DNA of 64,000 nt from Ancylostoma caninum (taxonomy: Eukaryota; Nematoda; Chromadorea; Rhabditida; Ancylostomatidae). The notes below the pieces were generated by a model. It saw only the letters and a program-made list of their open reading frames with translations, ran no database searches and was not told the DNA's origin. The position numbers and the translations under genes are program-made. Below, one piece after another: positions 47,701 through 53,940 of this stretch (positions are counted from its first letter, which is position 1; the number at the start of each line of letters is the position of its first letter). The stretch spans positions 2,408,501 to 2,472,500 of the forward strand of contig JBAJFG010000370.1 in assembly GCA_037903475.1 (NCBI GenBank), read 5' to 3'.

Positions 47701-50524
47701 GGTCGTTTTTGGCGCTTGTCATGTGGCGGGTCGATTCAAAATGTTTGATCTCGCGCCAAGCCACTCAGTGATCTTTCGACCCCCCGCAATTAACCCACTT
47801 AGCAACTGTTTCCCCAGTTTCGGATGTCGGCGCACCCTTATCATTCCGTTGGCGTTTCCCCCACTTTTGGACGCCGGCGCGACCTTATCACACGGTGGGA
47901 TCCGACTCCAGGCGTTTCCCCACTTTTGGACGCCAGCGCACCCATATCACACGATGGGACTCGACTACAGGCGTTTTCTCCACTTTAGACGCCGGTGCAC
48001 CCTTACCAAGGCAGTGGACGGATGACGGTCAAGAGGTGCGCTCGAGAATTCCTCGCACCCCTCTCGCACATCGCTCGCACCCATAATTGCGCGTGTCGTG
48101 TAAGAGCCGCCCATATCGGCATCAGCTGTTACCAGCTAAGGTAGACGGTCTCCCGAACCGTGCCTTGCCGCCAGAAACGTCGCGCGCGGCAGAAGGGCGT
48201 TGAAAATGTACAGAATATGCGGACACCGCAATGCGGATCGAGGAAAGCGCTGTTATTTAGAAGCTGCTGGAGACTTCTGATGCTGAGATGCCAAAACCTT
48301 TTTCACCCATGCAACCATAAGATCTACTATTAACAGTAAATACGCACTACTAATGCCTAAATATACAAACAATTAAGAAAACGGTTCAATTTTGTCGACT
48401 AGTAATATTGCTGAAGGCAGACCCGTTCTAGAGCATTTTCTTCGCCCTAGGCCACGCCCCCTGAATTTCGTCTCACATTGACAAACGCACAAACACAGAT
48501 ATACATACAGAGTAAGCCCGTTATTATAAGTCATGATTCGAACTCCCGTTTATTTGAATGCGTCACTCGAATATACTTGAATATTAGATTATTAGGCCTT
48601 ATAACCGTGCACTGACCAATAAAGCATGTACAAACCCAAACCGTTACAATTTGCAAAGTCAAAGGTTACTTTTTTATCCAGAATGAGCTCAACAGCGGCT
48701 TCGGATGCCTCTTCTGCAGGATGTTCGGAAATGCTTCGCAACAAATCAGCCACGCGTTTTTCCAGAACGGCGATCTTATCGTCTTTTTCCTAAATATTAC
48801 AATTGATTATTTTCACAAGTTTGAATGTGCAAAAAGAAGTAAGAAGGTTATGAAATATAGCGTACCCGGAGTTCACCTAGCAAGGACTCAGCGGCAGCGT
48901 CCTTATCTTTTATCTGTTGAAACACTCCGTTAAACTACAGAAGTTAGAAGAAAACAAAATAAAAATCTGTACACAAGTATAAATCCGTGTTTAAAAGGGC
49001 ACCTGCTTCTCCAAGAAAGACTTCTCTTCGTACCATGCCGCACTCTCATTGAGGAATTTCTCATTCTGTTTGGTTAAGCGGCGATTTTTACGAGTCGTCT
49101 CAATTAGCTGCCTCACGCTTTCCACTGAAAAGGTTGAGTCTAACAAAACTAGAACTAGAACATCTTCGCGGAGCCTTGAAGAAGCACGGTTAATCAATGA
49201 TGAAAGCAATAGCATGAATGAAAATCGACCCGAAAAAATGAACTTTTTAAAATTACAACGCCTATTTTCAGGAAAATCTGGAACCCCACCGCAGAAATTC
49301 AATGTATGGGCGAGTGAGCACAATTTGATGACTTTTAAGAAAAGTATATTTTTTTGCATAGATTGCGTGGCAAGCTCAGAACTGGGGTCCAAATTTCTGA
49401 GAAAATTCAGACACGCACAAGTAGGGTCCATCACGGGCTCAATACTGGACTTTTCTCAGGTGCGAGGTTCCCAGAAAATGGAAGAAGATTTGCTCTTCCA
49501 ATACTGTGCAACTTCCCCTGATTGCTTCCAAAACAAGGCCGAATTTTTTTTGCAAAGCTGGATAATTTTCGAATTTGGAGCGCGTTTTTCAGAATTGAGT
49601 CTTTTTCCGAATGCGAGGTTGTCAGCGTTTTCAGCTCAAGATTCTGCGTCGATTGATACCTGGATGCAGGATGGATCTTCACTGGAAAGCTCGCAACTGC
49701 TGCATGTCTGAATTTTTTTTTCAGAAATTTAGCACCCAATTCTGAACTTGTTGAGCAATCTATGCAAAGAGTGTACTTCTCCATACTTTTCTCAGAAGTC
49801 AGTAAATTGTGCTCACTCTTCCATCCGTTGGACTTCAGCAGTGGGTTTCAGAATTTTCCTGAAAATAGGCGTTGAAACATTTTAAAAAATTAATTTTCTC
49901 TCGGGTCAATTCTCACTTGTTTCCGTTTCTGCTCGGCTCTCCAGACATTTTCCAGTAGTACCTCCACTTTGTCATCACTAGCTAACCCTGCTTCCTCAAG
50001 ACCCCTGGGGTTTTCGAAAATAATGTTGTTAAAATCGTTGAATACATGAAGGCTACGACTTTTTTACTCAGGCTTCGTCCTATGCTGCCAATACCAAATC
50101 TTTTCCAGTAGTGCTTTTGTTCCTCTGTCGAAGGTAAGCGTGATTCCCTAATACTCCAGCATACAAATATACCCCTCCCCCCGGGTGGGGTATGGCACCG
50201 AGTGATTCACGTACGATTTTTCTCACCAACCTTCATTTTTACGGACCCGTTCTCACAACTATTCTATCTATGCTCAGTCGTAGTATTTCGTCTAACGACA
50301 TGAATTTGACCATAGTAAGAATAACATTAAGAAGATGCAAATGCCTTCAATTCATAGAGGAAGGATGAACCCTTTGCCATGTCCTGCTCAACGATATATT
50401 TTAGCCTCGAGTACCTTCATCATGTAAATCTGACAGAAAAAAAAAGAAAAAGAAAAACTAACCTAAAACGGAGCCATTCTCAGCATTACCATCAACATCG
50501 GTGTTATTATGTTTCTCCGACCCT
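26593..50524 (-). CDS. Large coiled-coil protein, at least 25 exons, N-terminus missing
   Basis: Exons (minus strand, 5' to 3'): 50463-50524, 49003-49124, 48866-48934, 48670-48789, 44664-44777, 44254-44382, 44007-44198, 43866-43940, 43572-43763, 43253-43333, 43076-43192, 42898-43011, 34781-34876, 34610-34706, 34365-34525, 34188-34290, 33937-34061, 33774-33884, 31011-31126, 30834-30947, 30640-30778, 30498-30583, 29002-29099, 28800-28939, 26593-26736. All join in phase and give about 970 residues to a TAG. Most exons show heptad-rich, E/K/L/Q-rich sequence; the middle (34.2-34.5 kb) is a cysteine-containing non-coiled stretch. No family was recognised; a structural or motor-adaptor-type protein is possible. 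The long introns are full of transposons. The start is beyond 50524. Confidence 0.75.
26747..28799. other. Intron of coiled-coil gene, no element named
   Basis: A 44-bp phrase around 'GGTTACCTTTCCGGATT' occurs twice (27378 and 27513). A GC-rich stretch at 27760-28000 resembles decayed LINE leader. Open frames at 27887-28211 and 28423-28746 (plus strand) have no recognisable motif. Confidence 0.4.
28800..29099 (-). CDS. Coiled-coil gene, penultimate exons
   Basis: 29002-29099 ('RERREVILLKDENDACTLHM...') enters in phase 2 after a 1.4-kb intron; 28800-28939 ('AQELMKSCEKLEKTERYNQK...') leaves in phase 0. The first acceptor is 'gattttcaag'. Both are basic, helical sequence. Confidence 0.75.
29100..30497. 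other. Intron, no recognisable feature
   Basis: No repeat ends or coding motifs were recognised. A near-duplicate 'GCAAAGCTCTATGGA(A/G)AGA' phrase occurs at about 29750 and 29780. Confidence 0.4.
30498..31126 (-). CDS. Coiled-coil gene, four exons
   Basis: 31011-31126 ('ARHLLESCDRLFLDNAKELF...'), 30834-30947 ('SERIQWAVERENMELQLDRF...'), 30640-30778 ('SELSATRTQIEQYRLRLRQK...') and 30498-30583 ('ESQDQIREANTVIDELEKKF...'). Introns of 56-63 bp have tttttcag, ttgtag and tttag acceptors. The first three exons leave in phase 2, 2 and 0, and the last in phase 2, as the next exon requires. Strong heptads. Confidence 0.85.
31575..33147. mobile_element. Foldback element with Tc1-type ends, copy B
   Basis: The element 31577-33145 has the same CAGTAGCGAGCAAAAAGATT ends, TA on both sides, arms of about 700 bp and unique centre as 9480-11037, in the same orientation and about the same length (1569 against 1558 bp). 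It carries a tandem 'GGATCCCTATCCTGGATCCC' variation near 32190. It sits in an intron of the coiled-coil gene. No transposase is present. Confidence 0.85.
33774..34876 (-). CDS. Coiled-coil gene, middle exons with non-coiled segment
   Basis: Six exons: 34781-34876 and 34610-34706 are coiled coil ('TAKSDELLRLQSQFDELSRE...', 'ENAEQQYYAMLEDKCQQIEA...'). 34365-34525 begins 'GQTISIGGPSCTACTKQEPK' and ends in a helical 'STLREIIEQNAGFTRAII'. 34188-34290, 33937-34061 (acidic, 'EETGGEGEVSALSSKLDDSL') and 33774-33884 ('NSIQYRLHGDSPDLRPELRR...') are not coiled coil. The donor at 34365 (ATA|gttgac) and the acceptor at 33884 (cacgaag) were chosen because they keep the phase; both are weaker than average. 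Confidence 0.7.
34910..35247. mobile_element. TTAA-type palindromic MITE, small
   Basis: TTAAAGGCAGTGTCTCAC at the left and GTGAGACACTGCCTTTA at the right. Inner arms pair as well ('gaaaactgcgccgcagtc' zone). The same ends bound 45070-45955. Similar TTAA palindromes are abundant in nematodes. It lies just upstream of exon 34781-34876. Confidence 0.75.
35336..35680. mobile_element. hAT-like fragment, CAGTGACGGACGCAG end
   Basis: The left end matches that of 934-1214. A G-rich stretch and an AT-rich middle follow, as there. The right end is not clear. Non-coding. Confidence 0.5.
35855..36278. mobile_element. Palindromic element with about 185-bp arms
   Basis: Left arm about 35855-36045 and right arm about 36092-36278 are inverted copies, sharing 'cgcgaacacgcctggccgtg' and 'tacagactcagc'. 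TTAAAGGCAG just left (35836) suggests kinship with the TTAA palindromes. Open frames across it are mirror artefacts. Confidence 0.7.
36280..36370. repeat. C-rich tract with CCTTCACTTT phrases
   Basis: Poly-C runs alternate with 'CCCTTCACTTT', like the subterminal parts of the element at 3084-4505. Probably a fragment of that family. Confidence 0.4.
36371..37114. other. No confident feature
   Basis: Possibly decayed 5' LINE sequence ahead of the RTE fragment; nothing recognisable. Confidence 0.3.
37115..38225 (+). pseudogene. RTE-type LINE, 3' part, broken
   Basis: Reverse-transcriptase pieces in changing frames: 'QKPLHLAFLDIEKASDRVPH' (about 37130), 'GVPEKLIERVRILYTSPRS', 'PISVGVHQGSALSSLLF', then 'LLYADDVMLASEDRQELERL' (37418-37477) with the catalytic YADD, 'EVPRTEVFKYLGSGISSDGS', and the C-terminal block 'MLRWMAGVTRLDRICNEHIR' to 'GKRPKGRPKQRWLDTLQ'. 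An in-frame stop and at least two frameshifts break it. It ends in a (GAA)n tail at 38163-38210, typical of RTE elements. The 5' half and endonuclease are absent. Confidence 0.85.
38163..38210. repeat. (GAA)n tail
   Basis: About 16 GAA triplets at the 3' end of the RTE-type LINE. Confidence 0.9.
38712..38748. repeat. (GT)n microsatellite
   Basis: An interrupted GTGTGTGCGTGTGTGTG run just before the 59-bp array. Confidence 0.8.
38815..39540. repeat. 59-bp minisatellite, array 1
   Basis: About 12 units of 59 bp: 'gtgcgccggcgtccaaatg', 'tggggaaacgcctggagtcg', 'ggtccagcggtgtgataagg'. Variant positions (TCCAAATG or TCGAAA(A/C)G; CCAGCGG or CCAACGG) alternate along the array. The long minus-strand frames (up to 297 codons) are artefacts: the unit stays stop-free in all three frames. 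Confidence 0.9.
39541..40435. other. Spacer between 59-bp arrays
   Basis: It begins and ends with inverted copies of 'AGGGCGCAGCAC(C/T)AGGTGGTCA' (39538 and about 40435) and contains a hairpin MITE at 39841-40005. No gene. Confidence 0.5.
39841..40005. mobile_element. Hairpin MITE with CCCCCAAAGTGGC ends
   Basis: CCCCCAAAGTGGC and GCCACTTTGGGGG bound a 165-bp near-palindrome. Inner arms ('CGTTTTTGAGAAAC', 'ctgtcattaatggtcaaaaa') pair almost completely. Confidence 0.8.
40436..41200. repeat. 59-bp minisatellite, array 2
   Basis: About 13 units of the same 59-bp repeat in the same orientation as array 1. A 177-bp triplet pattern (TCCAAATG, TCGGGAAG, TCGGGAAG variants) repeats several times, a higher-order period not seen in array 1. 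Confidence 0.9.
41425..41690. repeat. Dispersed repeat, ATTTGCACT family
   Basis: Aligned by eye with the reverse complement of 46200-46440: both begin 'ATTTGCACT', pass through a 'gagcgat' phrase and end in 'gcgagcgaagcgagcatc' and 'gaagtc(t/c)ggaagtccggcg'. Function unknown. Confidence 0.55.
41700..42317. other. Intron sequence, no gene seen
   Basis: A poly-C run near 42155 and 'ccttcacttt' phrases. No coding motif. Confidence 0.4.
42318..42770 (+). pseudogene. LINE C-terminal fragment, RTE-like
   Basis: Plus-strand translation gives 'IPIRFKRQLYESCIEPSLLY', 'GCETWVTRKRGMEMLRTA', stop, 'RKMMRKKLGVTLLHRQSN' and 'RNWMWAIRI'. This is the region after the reverse transcriptase in RTE-like LINEs. 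Several stops break it. An A-rich tail follows at 42800-42825. Confidence 0.7.
42898..44777 (-). CDS. Coiled-coil gene, central exon cluster
   Basis: Eight exons, all phase 0: 'DVEQMKQRMTVLNTENEELC...', 'AQEQWREKCSFMELENAEIR...', 'TKLLNDEVDRLRAESRDSED...', 'DSEKEMKKQIDEKLVEAEKL...', 'TLRSVGDKLTEESVFATLLN...', 'LRESTIRIEELRCLNEKMSA...', 'KSANSASKQEMEGLSATVAE...' and 'EHYLKEFSKIDSLRFEIRSR...'. Heptad spacing of Leu/Ile is clear in nearly all. The exon at 44664-44777 has a GC donor (CGAAAG|gcaact) rather than GT. Introns are 60-470 bp. Confidence 0.85.
45070..45955. mobile_element. TTAA-type palindromic element, 886 bp
   Basis: TTAAAGGCAGTGTCTCA and its inverse TGAGACACTGCCTTTAA bound arms of about 330 bp (45070-45400 and 45625-45955) around a unique 225-bp centre. 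Each arm includes a 'GGTTCGAATCC'-type phrase like a tRNA B box, without the rest of a tRNA. Same family as 34910-35247. Mirror-image open frames (87 codons each) are artefacts. Confidence 0.85.
46085..46200. repeat. TTCGAATATTCG tract
   Basis: Degenerate TTCGAA/ATTCGG units, same family as 1-190. Confidence 0.7.
46200..46440. repeat. Dispersed repeat, ATTTGCACT family, inverted copy
   Basis: Reverse-complement relative of 41425-41690. Confidence 0.55.
46469..46670. mobile_element. TA-flanked MITE with CAGGAAGCTCC ends
   Basis: CAGGAAGCTCCAAATGTCCG (46471) pairs with its inverse ending at 46668, and TA lies on both sides. The arms pair for about 75 bp. Confidence 0.85.
46840..46925. repeat. 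Isolated 59-bp minisatellite units
   Basis: 'GGACCCGACT(T/C)' phrases with 'GCGCATCCTAATCACACTGC' between them; one to two diverged units, opposite orientation to array 1. Confidence 0.6.
46937..47787. repeat. Near-perfect palindrome, 366-bp arms
   Basis: Left arm 46937-47304 and right arm 47422-47787 are reverse complements differing mainly in an A-run (11 against 9). The loop is 117 bp. It is inserted among 59-bp minisatellite units. Both arms contain the same open frame facing outward-in ('MTTKVITRERAKTLFKKMKL...', about 96 codons), with Arg/Ala-rich sequence and no recognised domain. The loop's 'GCAATTAACCCACTTAGCAA' recurs immediately after the right arm (47787). Confidence 0.85.
47800..48020. 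repeat. 59-bp minisatellite units, diverged
   Basis: Three to four units ('CCCCACTTTTGGACGCC', 'GGCGCACCC(A/T)TATCACAC', 'GGGA(T/C)(C/T)CGACT'), orientation opposite to array 1. Confidence 0.75.
48670..50524 (-). CDS. Coiled-coil gene, first exons found
   Basis: 50463-50524 ('GSEKHNNTDVDGNAENGSVL'), 49003-49124 ('ESVRQLIETTRKNRRLTKQN...'), 48866-48934 ('FNGVFQQIKDKDAAAESLLG...') and 48670-48789 ('EKDDKIAVLEKRVADLLRSI...'). Acceptors are ttgcag, ttttcag, ctgtag and atttag. The first exon is low-complexity, not coiled, and fits the second by phase. Two other exon-like blocks at 50068-50124 and 49917-50004 lie between them but do not fit the phase. Confidence 0.7.
49210..49905. mobile_element. 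Inverted-repeat element in intron
   Basis: Arms of about 240 bp (49215-49460 and 49690-49905) share 'CAACGCCTATTTTCAGGAAA', 'gagtgagcacaatttactgac'-like and 'TTGCATAGATTGC' phrases in inverse order. Open frames (220 codons plus strand, 117 minus) run through it but reflect the fold, not a protein family. Confidence 0.65.
49917..50124 (-). other. Two exon-like blocks of uncertain status
   Basis: 50068-50124 ('GTKALLEKIWYWQHRTKP') and 49917-50004 ('LEEAGLASDDKVEVLLENVW') have acceptors, donors and mutual phase match, and resemble each other around 'ALLEKIW/VLLENVW'. They do not fit the phase of the flanking exons. They may be a duplicated, alternative or dying exon pair. Confidence 0.4.
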
Positions 50525-50844
50525 CTGCAACATGATCTGATGGGATTGGAATAGCAAATAGTTCATATCGAATTATTTTAAATAATCAGAAAAGAAAAAA
50601 ACATGGGAGGGGCTACATAAACATAAAAAAGCAATATATCTGAAAGGAAGACTTGGTCGAATACCACACCAACTGGTGATGCTAGCATTTTTATAACGAA
50701 AACACATATCTTTTAACCTGTTGACGACCACGCACGTTTCTGCGTGAAACCACAGCCGATTTTAACAGCTGGGTTCAAGCAGTTAGAATCGAAATACTCA
50801 TAACAAAAAAAATTAGTTCCAAAAAATCAACTTGGAATCTATTT

Positions 50845-51105
50845 GGCGTAGCTTCATTGAGCCGACACGAGGTTGTTAATATTCTTTATTAGGCTGACGA
50901 ATTCTTGATCACTCTGGTAATAGCGCAACCAACCAGAAAAGATGCAACACCGTACCTACTCTACGACCCACAGATGTTGATGGTGGACGCGACCGCTACG
51001 GAGTCAGTATGGGCGCTACTGGAGACCCATCACAGATCAAAAGATGATCTGTAGATAATGTGCTAGTTCCCGTGTGATAGAGGTGCATTCCTCTTTGTGG
51101 TTCAT
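50845..51105 (-). mobile_element. Penelope-like element 3' end, inverted copy
   Basis: On the minus strand it repeats the last codons ('aaatgaaccgcaaagagg'-like), the stop region and 3' untranslated region of the truncated element that follows (51740-51849 plus 53723-53940), ending 'AACCTCGTGTCGGCTCAATG'. The hammerhead-like core is deleted here. It lies head to head with the plus-strand copy. Confidence 0.75.
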
Positions 51106-51164
51106 TTGATTGTTTTTTTTTGCCTGATTGCAGTGCTTACCTCATCGGGAAGAATGGAAAGTAG

Positions 51165-51330
51165 AATGGTATTTGATGAGGCAGGCACTGCAACCAGGCA
51201 GAGCTGAGGAAGGCGATTTGATTTTTTTCACAAAAATTCCACACAGGGCCACTAGTCTCAGATGAGATACCATTCTACTTTCCATTCATTTCCGATGAGG
51301 CAGGCACTGCAACCAGGCAGTGCTGAGGAA
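51165..51330. repeat. Two tandem copies of about 115 bp
   Basis: 'GAGGCAGGCACTGCAACCAG' then 'GCTGAGGAAGGCGA' occurs at 51178 and 51296. The CTGAGGAAGGCGA stretch resembles the CTGACGAAGGCGA core of the Penelope 3' ends. It lies just upstream of the truncated coding part. Confidence 0.65.
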
Positions 51331-51339
51331 GGCGAATCT

Positions 51340-51808
51340 GAGTAGTATGGTGGTACTTGTGGAGTTACCCCCGCATAACCTCAAACGAGCACTTGTCCGG
51401 AATCGTCCTTACGACCGTCTCTGCATGATGCCGGACTGCGTAATTTGTCCTGAGGGTAGGCAGGGTAATTGTCTGAGTGCGGGAGTAGTTTACTCGATCA
51501 TCTGCAAGAAGTGCGGGGACGAGTACATCGGCAAAACAGCGCGCCCACCGAGTGCTCGAGTAAAAGAACATTTAGAGGCAAAATCGAAATCTCGCCTTTC
51601 TAATGCATTGGATAGCCACCGCCTAAACTGTCACGACGGAGACGATTCTGATGTAATGGCTACGATCCTGGCCTACGAGTCACAAATATCCGCCCGCAAA
51701 ACTCTAGAAGCACTTTGGATAAACATCCAGACTCCTAAAATGAACCGCAAAGAAGAATGCACTTCTATCACATGGGAACTAGCAACCCATCTACAGATTC
51801 TCTTTTGA
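51340..51808 (+). pseudogene. Truncated Penelope-like element, GIY-YIG part
   Basis: About 155 codons aligned with residues 633-787 of the complete ORF at 55690-58053: 'VELPPHNLKRALVRNRPYDR', a Cys-rich linker ('CMMPDCVICPEGRQGNC'), 'GVVYSIICKKCGDEYIGKTA' (GIY-YIG core), 'ARVKEHL', 'ARKTLEALWI' and 'KMNRKEEC'. It ends TGA at 51806-51808. The reverse transcriptase is missing, so it is a 5'-truncated insertion. Identity to the full copy is moderate, so the two belong to different lineages. Confidence 0.85.
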
Positions 51809-51841
51809 TCTGTGATAGGTCTCCAATAGCGCCCTTTCTGA

Positions 51842-53730
51842 CTCTGTAGCATGGGTGTGCGTACGATTTACGAATTACGATTTACGGTCATTTTTTGCGA
51901 TTTTCTTACGATTTACGATTTACGAAAAAGTGGCCAAAATTTCGTAACAGAATCGTAAATAACTACAAGAAAGGAATCTCGCCATAGCTCTTGTGGTCTG
52001 TGTACATACAAATATGCCCTATTTGTTTTCATCTGCATTCTACAGCAATATTAAGAGCGGATTCTTTCAGTTTTACCAATAAGTTGAATTATTTGTAAAC
52101 GTGGTCTCGTCCTGGACTAGCTTACAACTCCTCTGTTGAGAGGATTTGCTAGAACCCTGATATGGAAGGCCACAAGAAGTTCGAGCGTCGTCTTCTTGCA
52201 CATCTTTCCGGACACTTTGAAGCTCTGCAGGAAGATAGGGCTGCCCACCGAGTCCCCGTCGTTTGTCAATAAGTTTCACATTACCCCCGGTATTAACTGT
52301 GGCATTCTGCAGTGCGTGGTTTTTTTTCTTAATGACGGAGCTCATACGAACCTATTGGTAATGCCAACTGAAATACATAATTGATATTAGTGTGTAAAAC
52401 TATGGATCCGCGTTTTCACGCGGAACAAAATTTGTTCTAAAAAACGATAGCAGAACGCCTCAATCAAAATTGTACGTACATTTACTCTCGACTACCCTTC
52501 CGCATCCTCCATGGAGGAAAAGAGGTTCCCTCTTGGGAAATTCACTGCGCTGTGAGTCGAAACAACTGCTTACCCGAACCCCCACTTTTTTCGCGGTCTT
52601 TGAAATTTTTCTTCACGAGGAAAGATTCCTAGCCAGAAGTAACAAGTGGTCTGATAGTGGGGAGCCGTGGCTACGTGGCGGCTAAGACAGGACTTTCCAA
52701 CTTATTTCTCCAGGTTTTTGTTGGGTATTTTTCCTCGCCTTCGGATGGGCCAGGTTGTGACCATTTTCTGGTAATCGTTGTTCTGACAAGATGATGGTGA
52801 ACTAGCTGACTTATGTGGCCCAATTGTTGAAGGCAGAGATGTGCCATAACGGTCTGCTTGGAACTTAGCCCCTCCCATCAGATCACTCCTCTCATATTTT
52901 ACCATGAAGACGTCTTCTTCGGTACGTGGGTAACCATGTTTGGAGCTGTATGGCGTTGCTCTCTTTTGCTGCAGCGCAGCCATTTTTTGCGTTTGCTTTC
53001 GTAATATGCCCCCTCTCCTAATCGGTATTAAACTTGTTCCAAGAGAGTTGTTATCCAAGGTATCACATAGAAGATTTTGTTAGGTGGGGGTTTCCACCAC
53101 AACCACACCACTCTAGTTGGCAGCCTTTCAATTTCTTTAAATTAAAAATTGAGTTTACCCAGCCAGGTCATACACCAATAAATGCGCAAGAGATTGCTCT
53201 TCTCTAGGAAGTTGAGCATATGCCTTCAATAACACTCTGATAGAGACGAAAAAGTGTGCACGTATTTATAATTCTACACCCTAGTAAATGATCCCATTTG
53301 GTATTCGCATCACATTCAACTTGATTTTGGAAGTGGCACTGGCCCGTATGCTCAATGCTTTGCAGAGGCATCTGATAAATCGCACAAGCGTTTCATCTTA
53401 TTAGACCTCTCTGGAACCAGTCTTCCGACTCCTTTGGAATGCTTGGTTGTTCTGGGAACAGAACCCTCACTTGTGTTCATTTTAAAAGCAGTTATCAAAA
53501 TAAAAAGAATTCTCTCAACCTCAGTGAATAGTATTTAGCTCAGAACTGGATTGCCCTCAAAAACAACGAAAAAAGTTGTTCTCTGCTTTGAACAGTCAAG
53601 ATTTTTTGGACCCTACCAGTGGTTTCCAATTTCTTTAGTTACGATTTAAGATTTACGACGTTTTTGGGAAGTTTACGATTTACGATTTACGAAAATCAAA
53701 TTTTTTGTTACGCACATCCCTGCTCTGTAG
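51842..53730. mobile_element. hAT-type non-autonomous element, 1.87 kb
   Basis: Element 51850-53722: starts CATGGGTGTGCGTACGATTT, ends TTGTTACGCACATCCCTG, with CTCTGTAG on both sides (51842-51849 and 53723-53730). Subterminal 'TACGATTTACGATTTACG' repeats on both ends parallel the TTTTCCG repeats of 14221-15110. Internal frames (118 codons, minus strand, 52702-53058) do not resemble a transposase. It splits the 3' untranslated region of the truncated Penelope element. Confidence 0.9.
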
Positions 53731-53940
53731 CGATTGTCTCCACCATCAACGTCTGTGGATCGTGGAGCAGGTACGGCGCTACATTTTTTTCCGGTTGATT
53801 GTGCTATTACCAGAGTGGTCAAAAATTTGTGTGAAGTTGAAAGGTGTTTGACCGGGTAGATTGCTCGCTTGACCTTTCAGGCTCTGAAGAAGGCGATTCC
53901 ACCGAAACGCATCAGCCTAATAAAGAATATTAATAACCTC
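53731..53940 (+). mobile_element. Penelope-like 3' end with hammerhead-like core
   Basis: Continuation of the truncated element after the hAT insertion. At 53883-53908 lies CTGAAGA, a weakened stem, and GAAACG, followed by AATAAAG. The final 'AACCTC' is split from its continuation 'GTGTCGGCTCAACGAAGC' (55190 on) by the next insertion. Confidence 0.7.

Noticed and set aside
46960..48025. Identical 96-codon frame on opposite strands (180 codons on the right arm)
   Set aside because: It follows from the palindrome; low-complexity Arg/Ala-rich sequence and no domain. Kept only as an observation.
49049..49711. 220-codon plus-strand open frame
   Set aside because: It starts antisense to a good exon of the coiled-coil gene and runs through the inverted-repeat element; no protein family resemblance.
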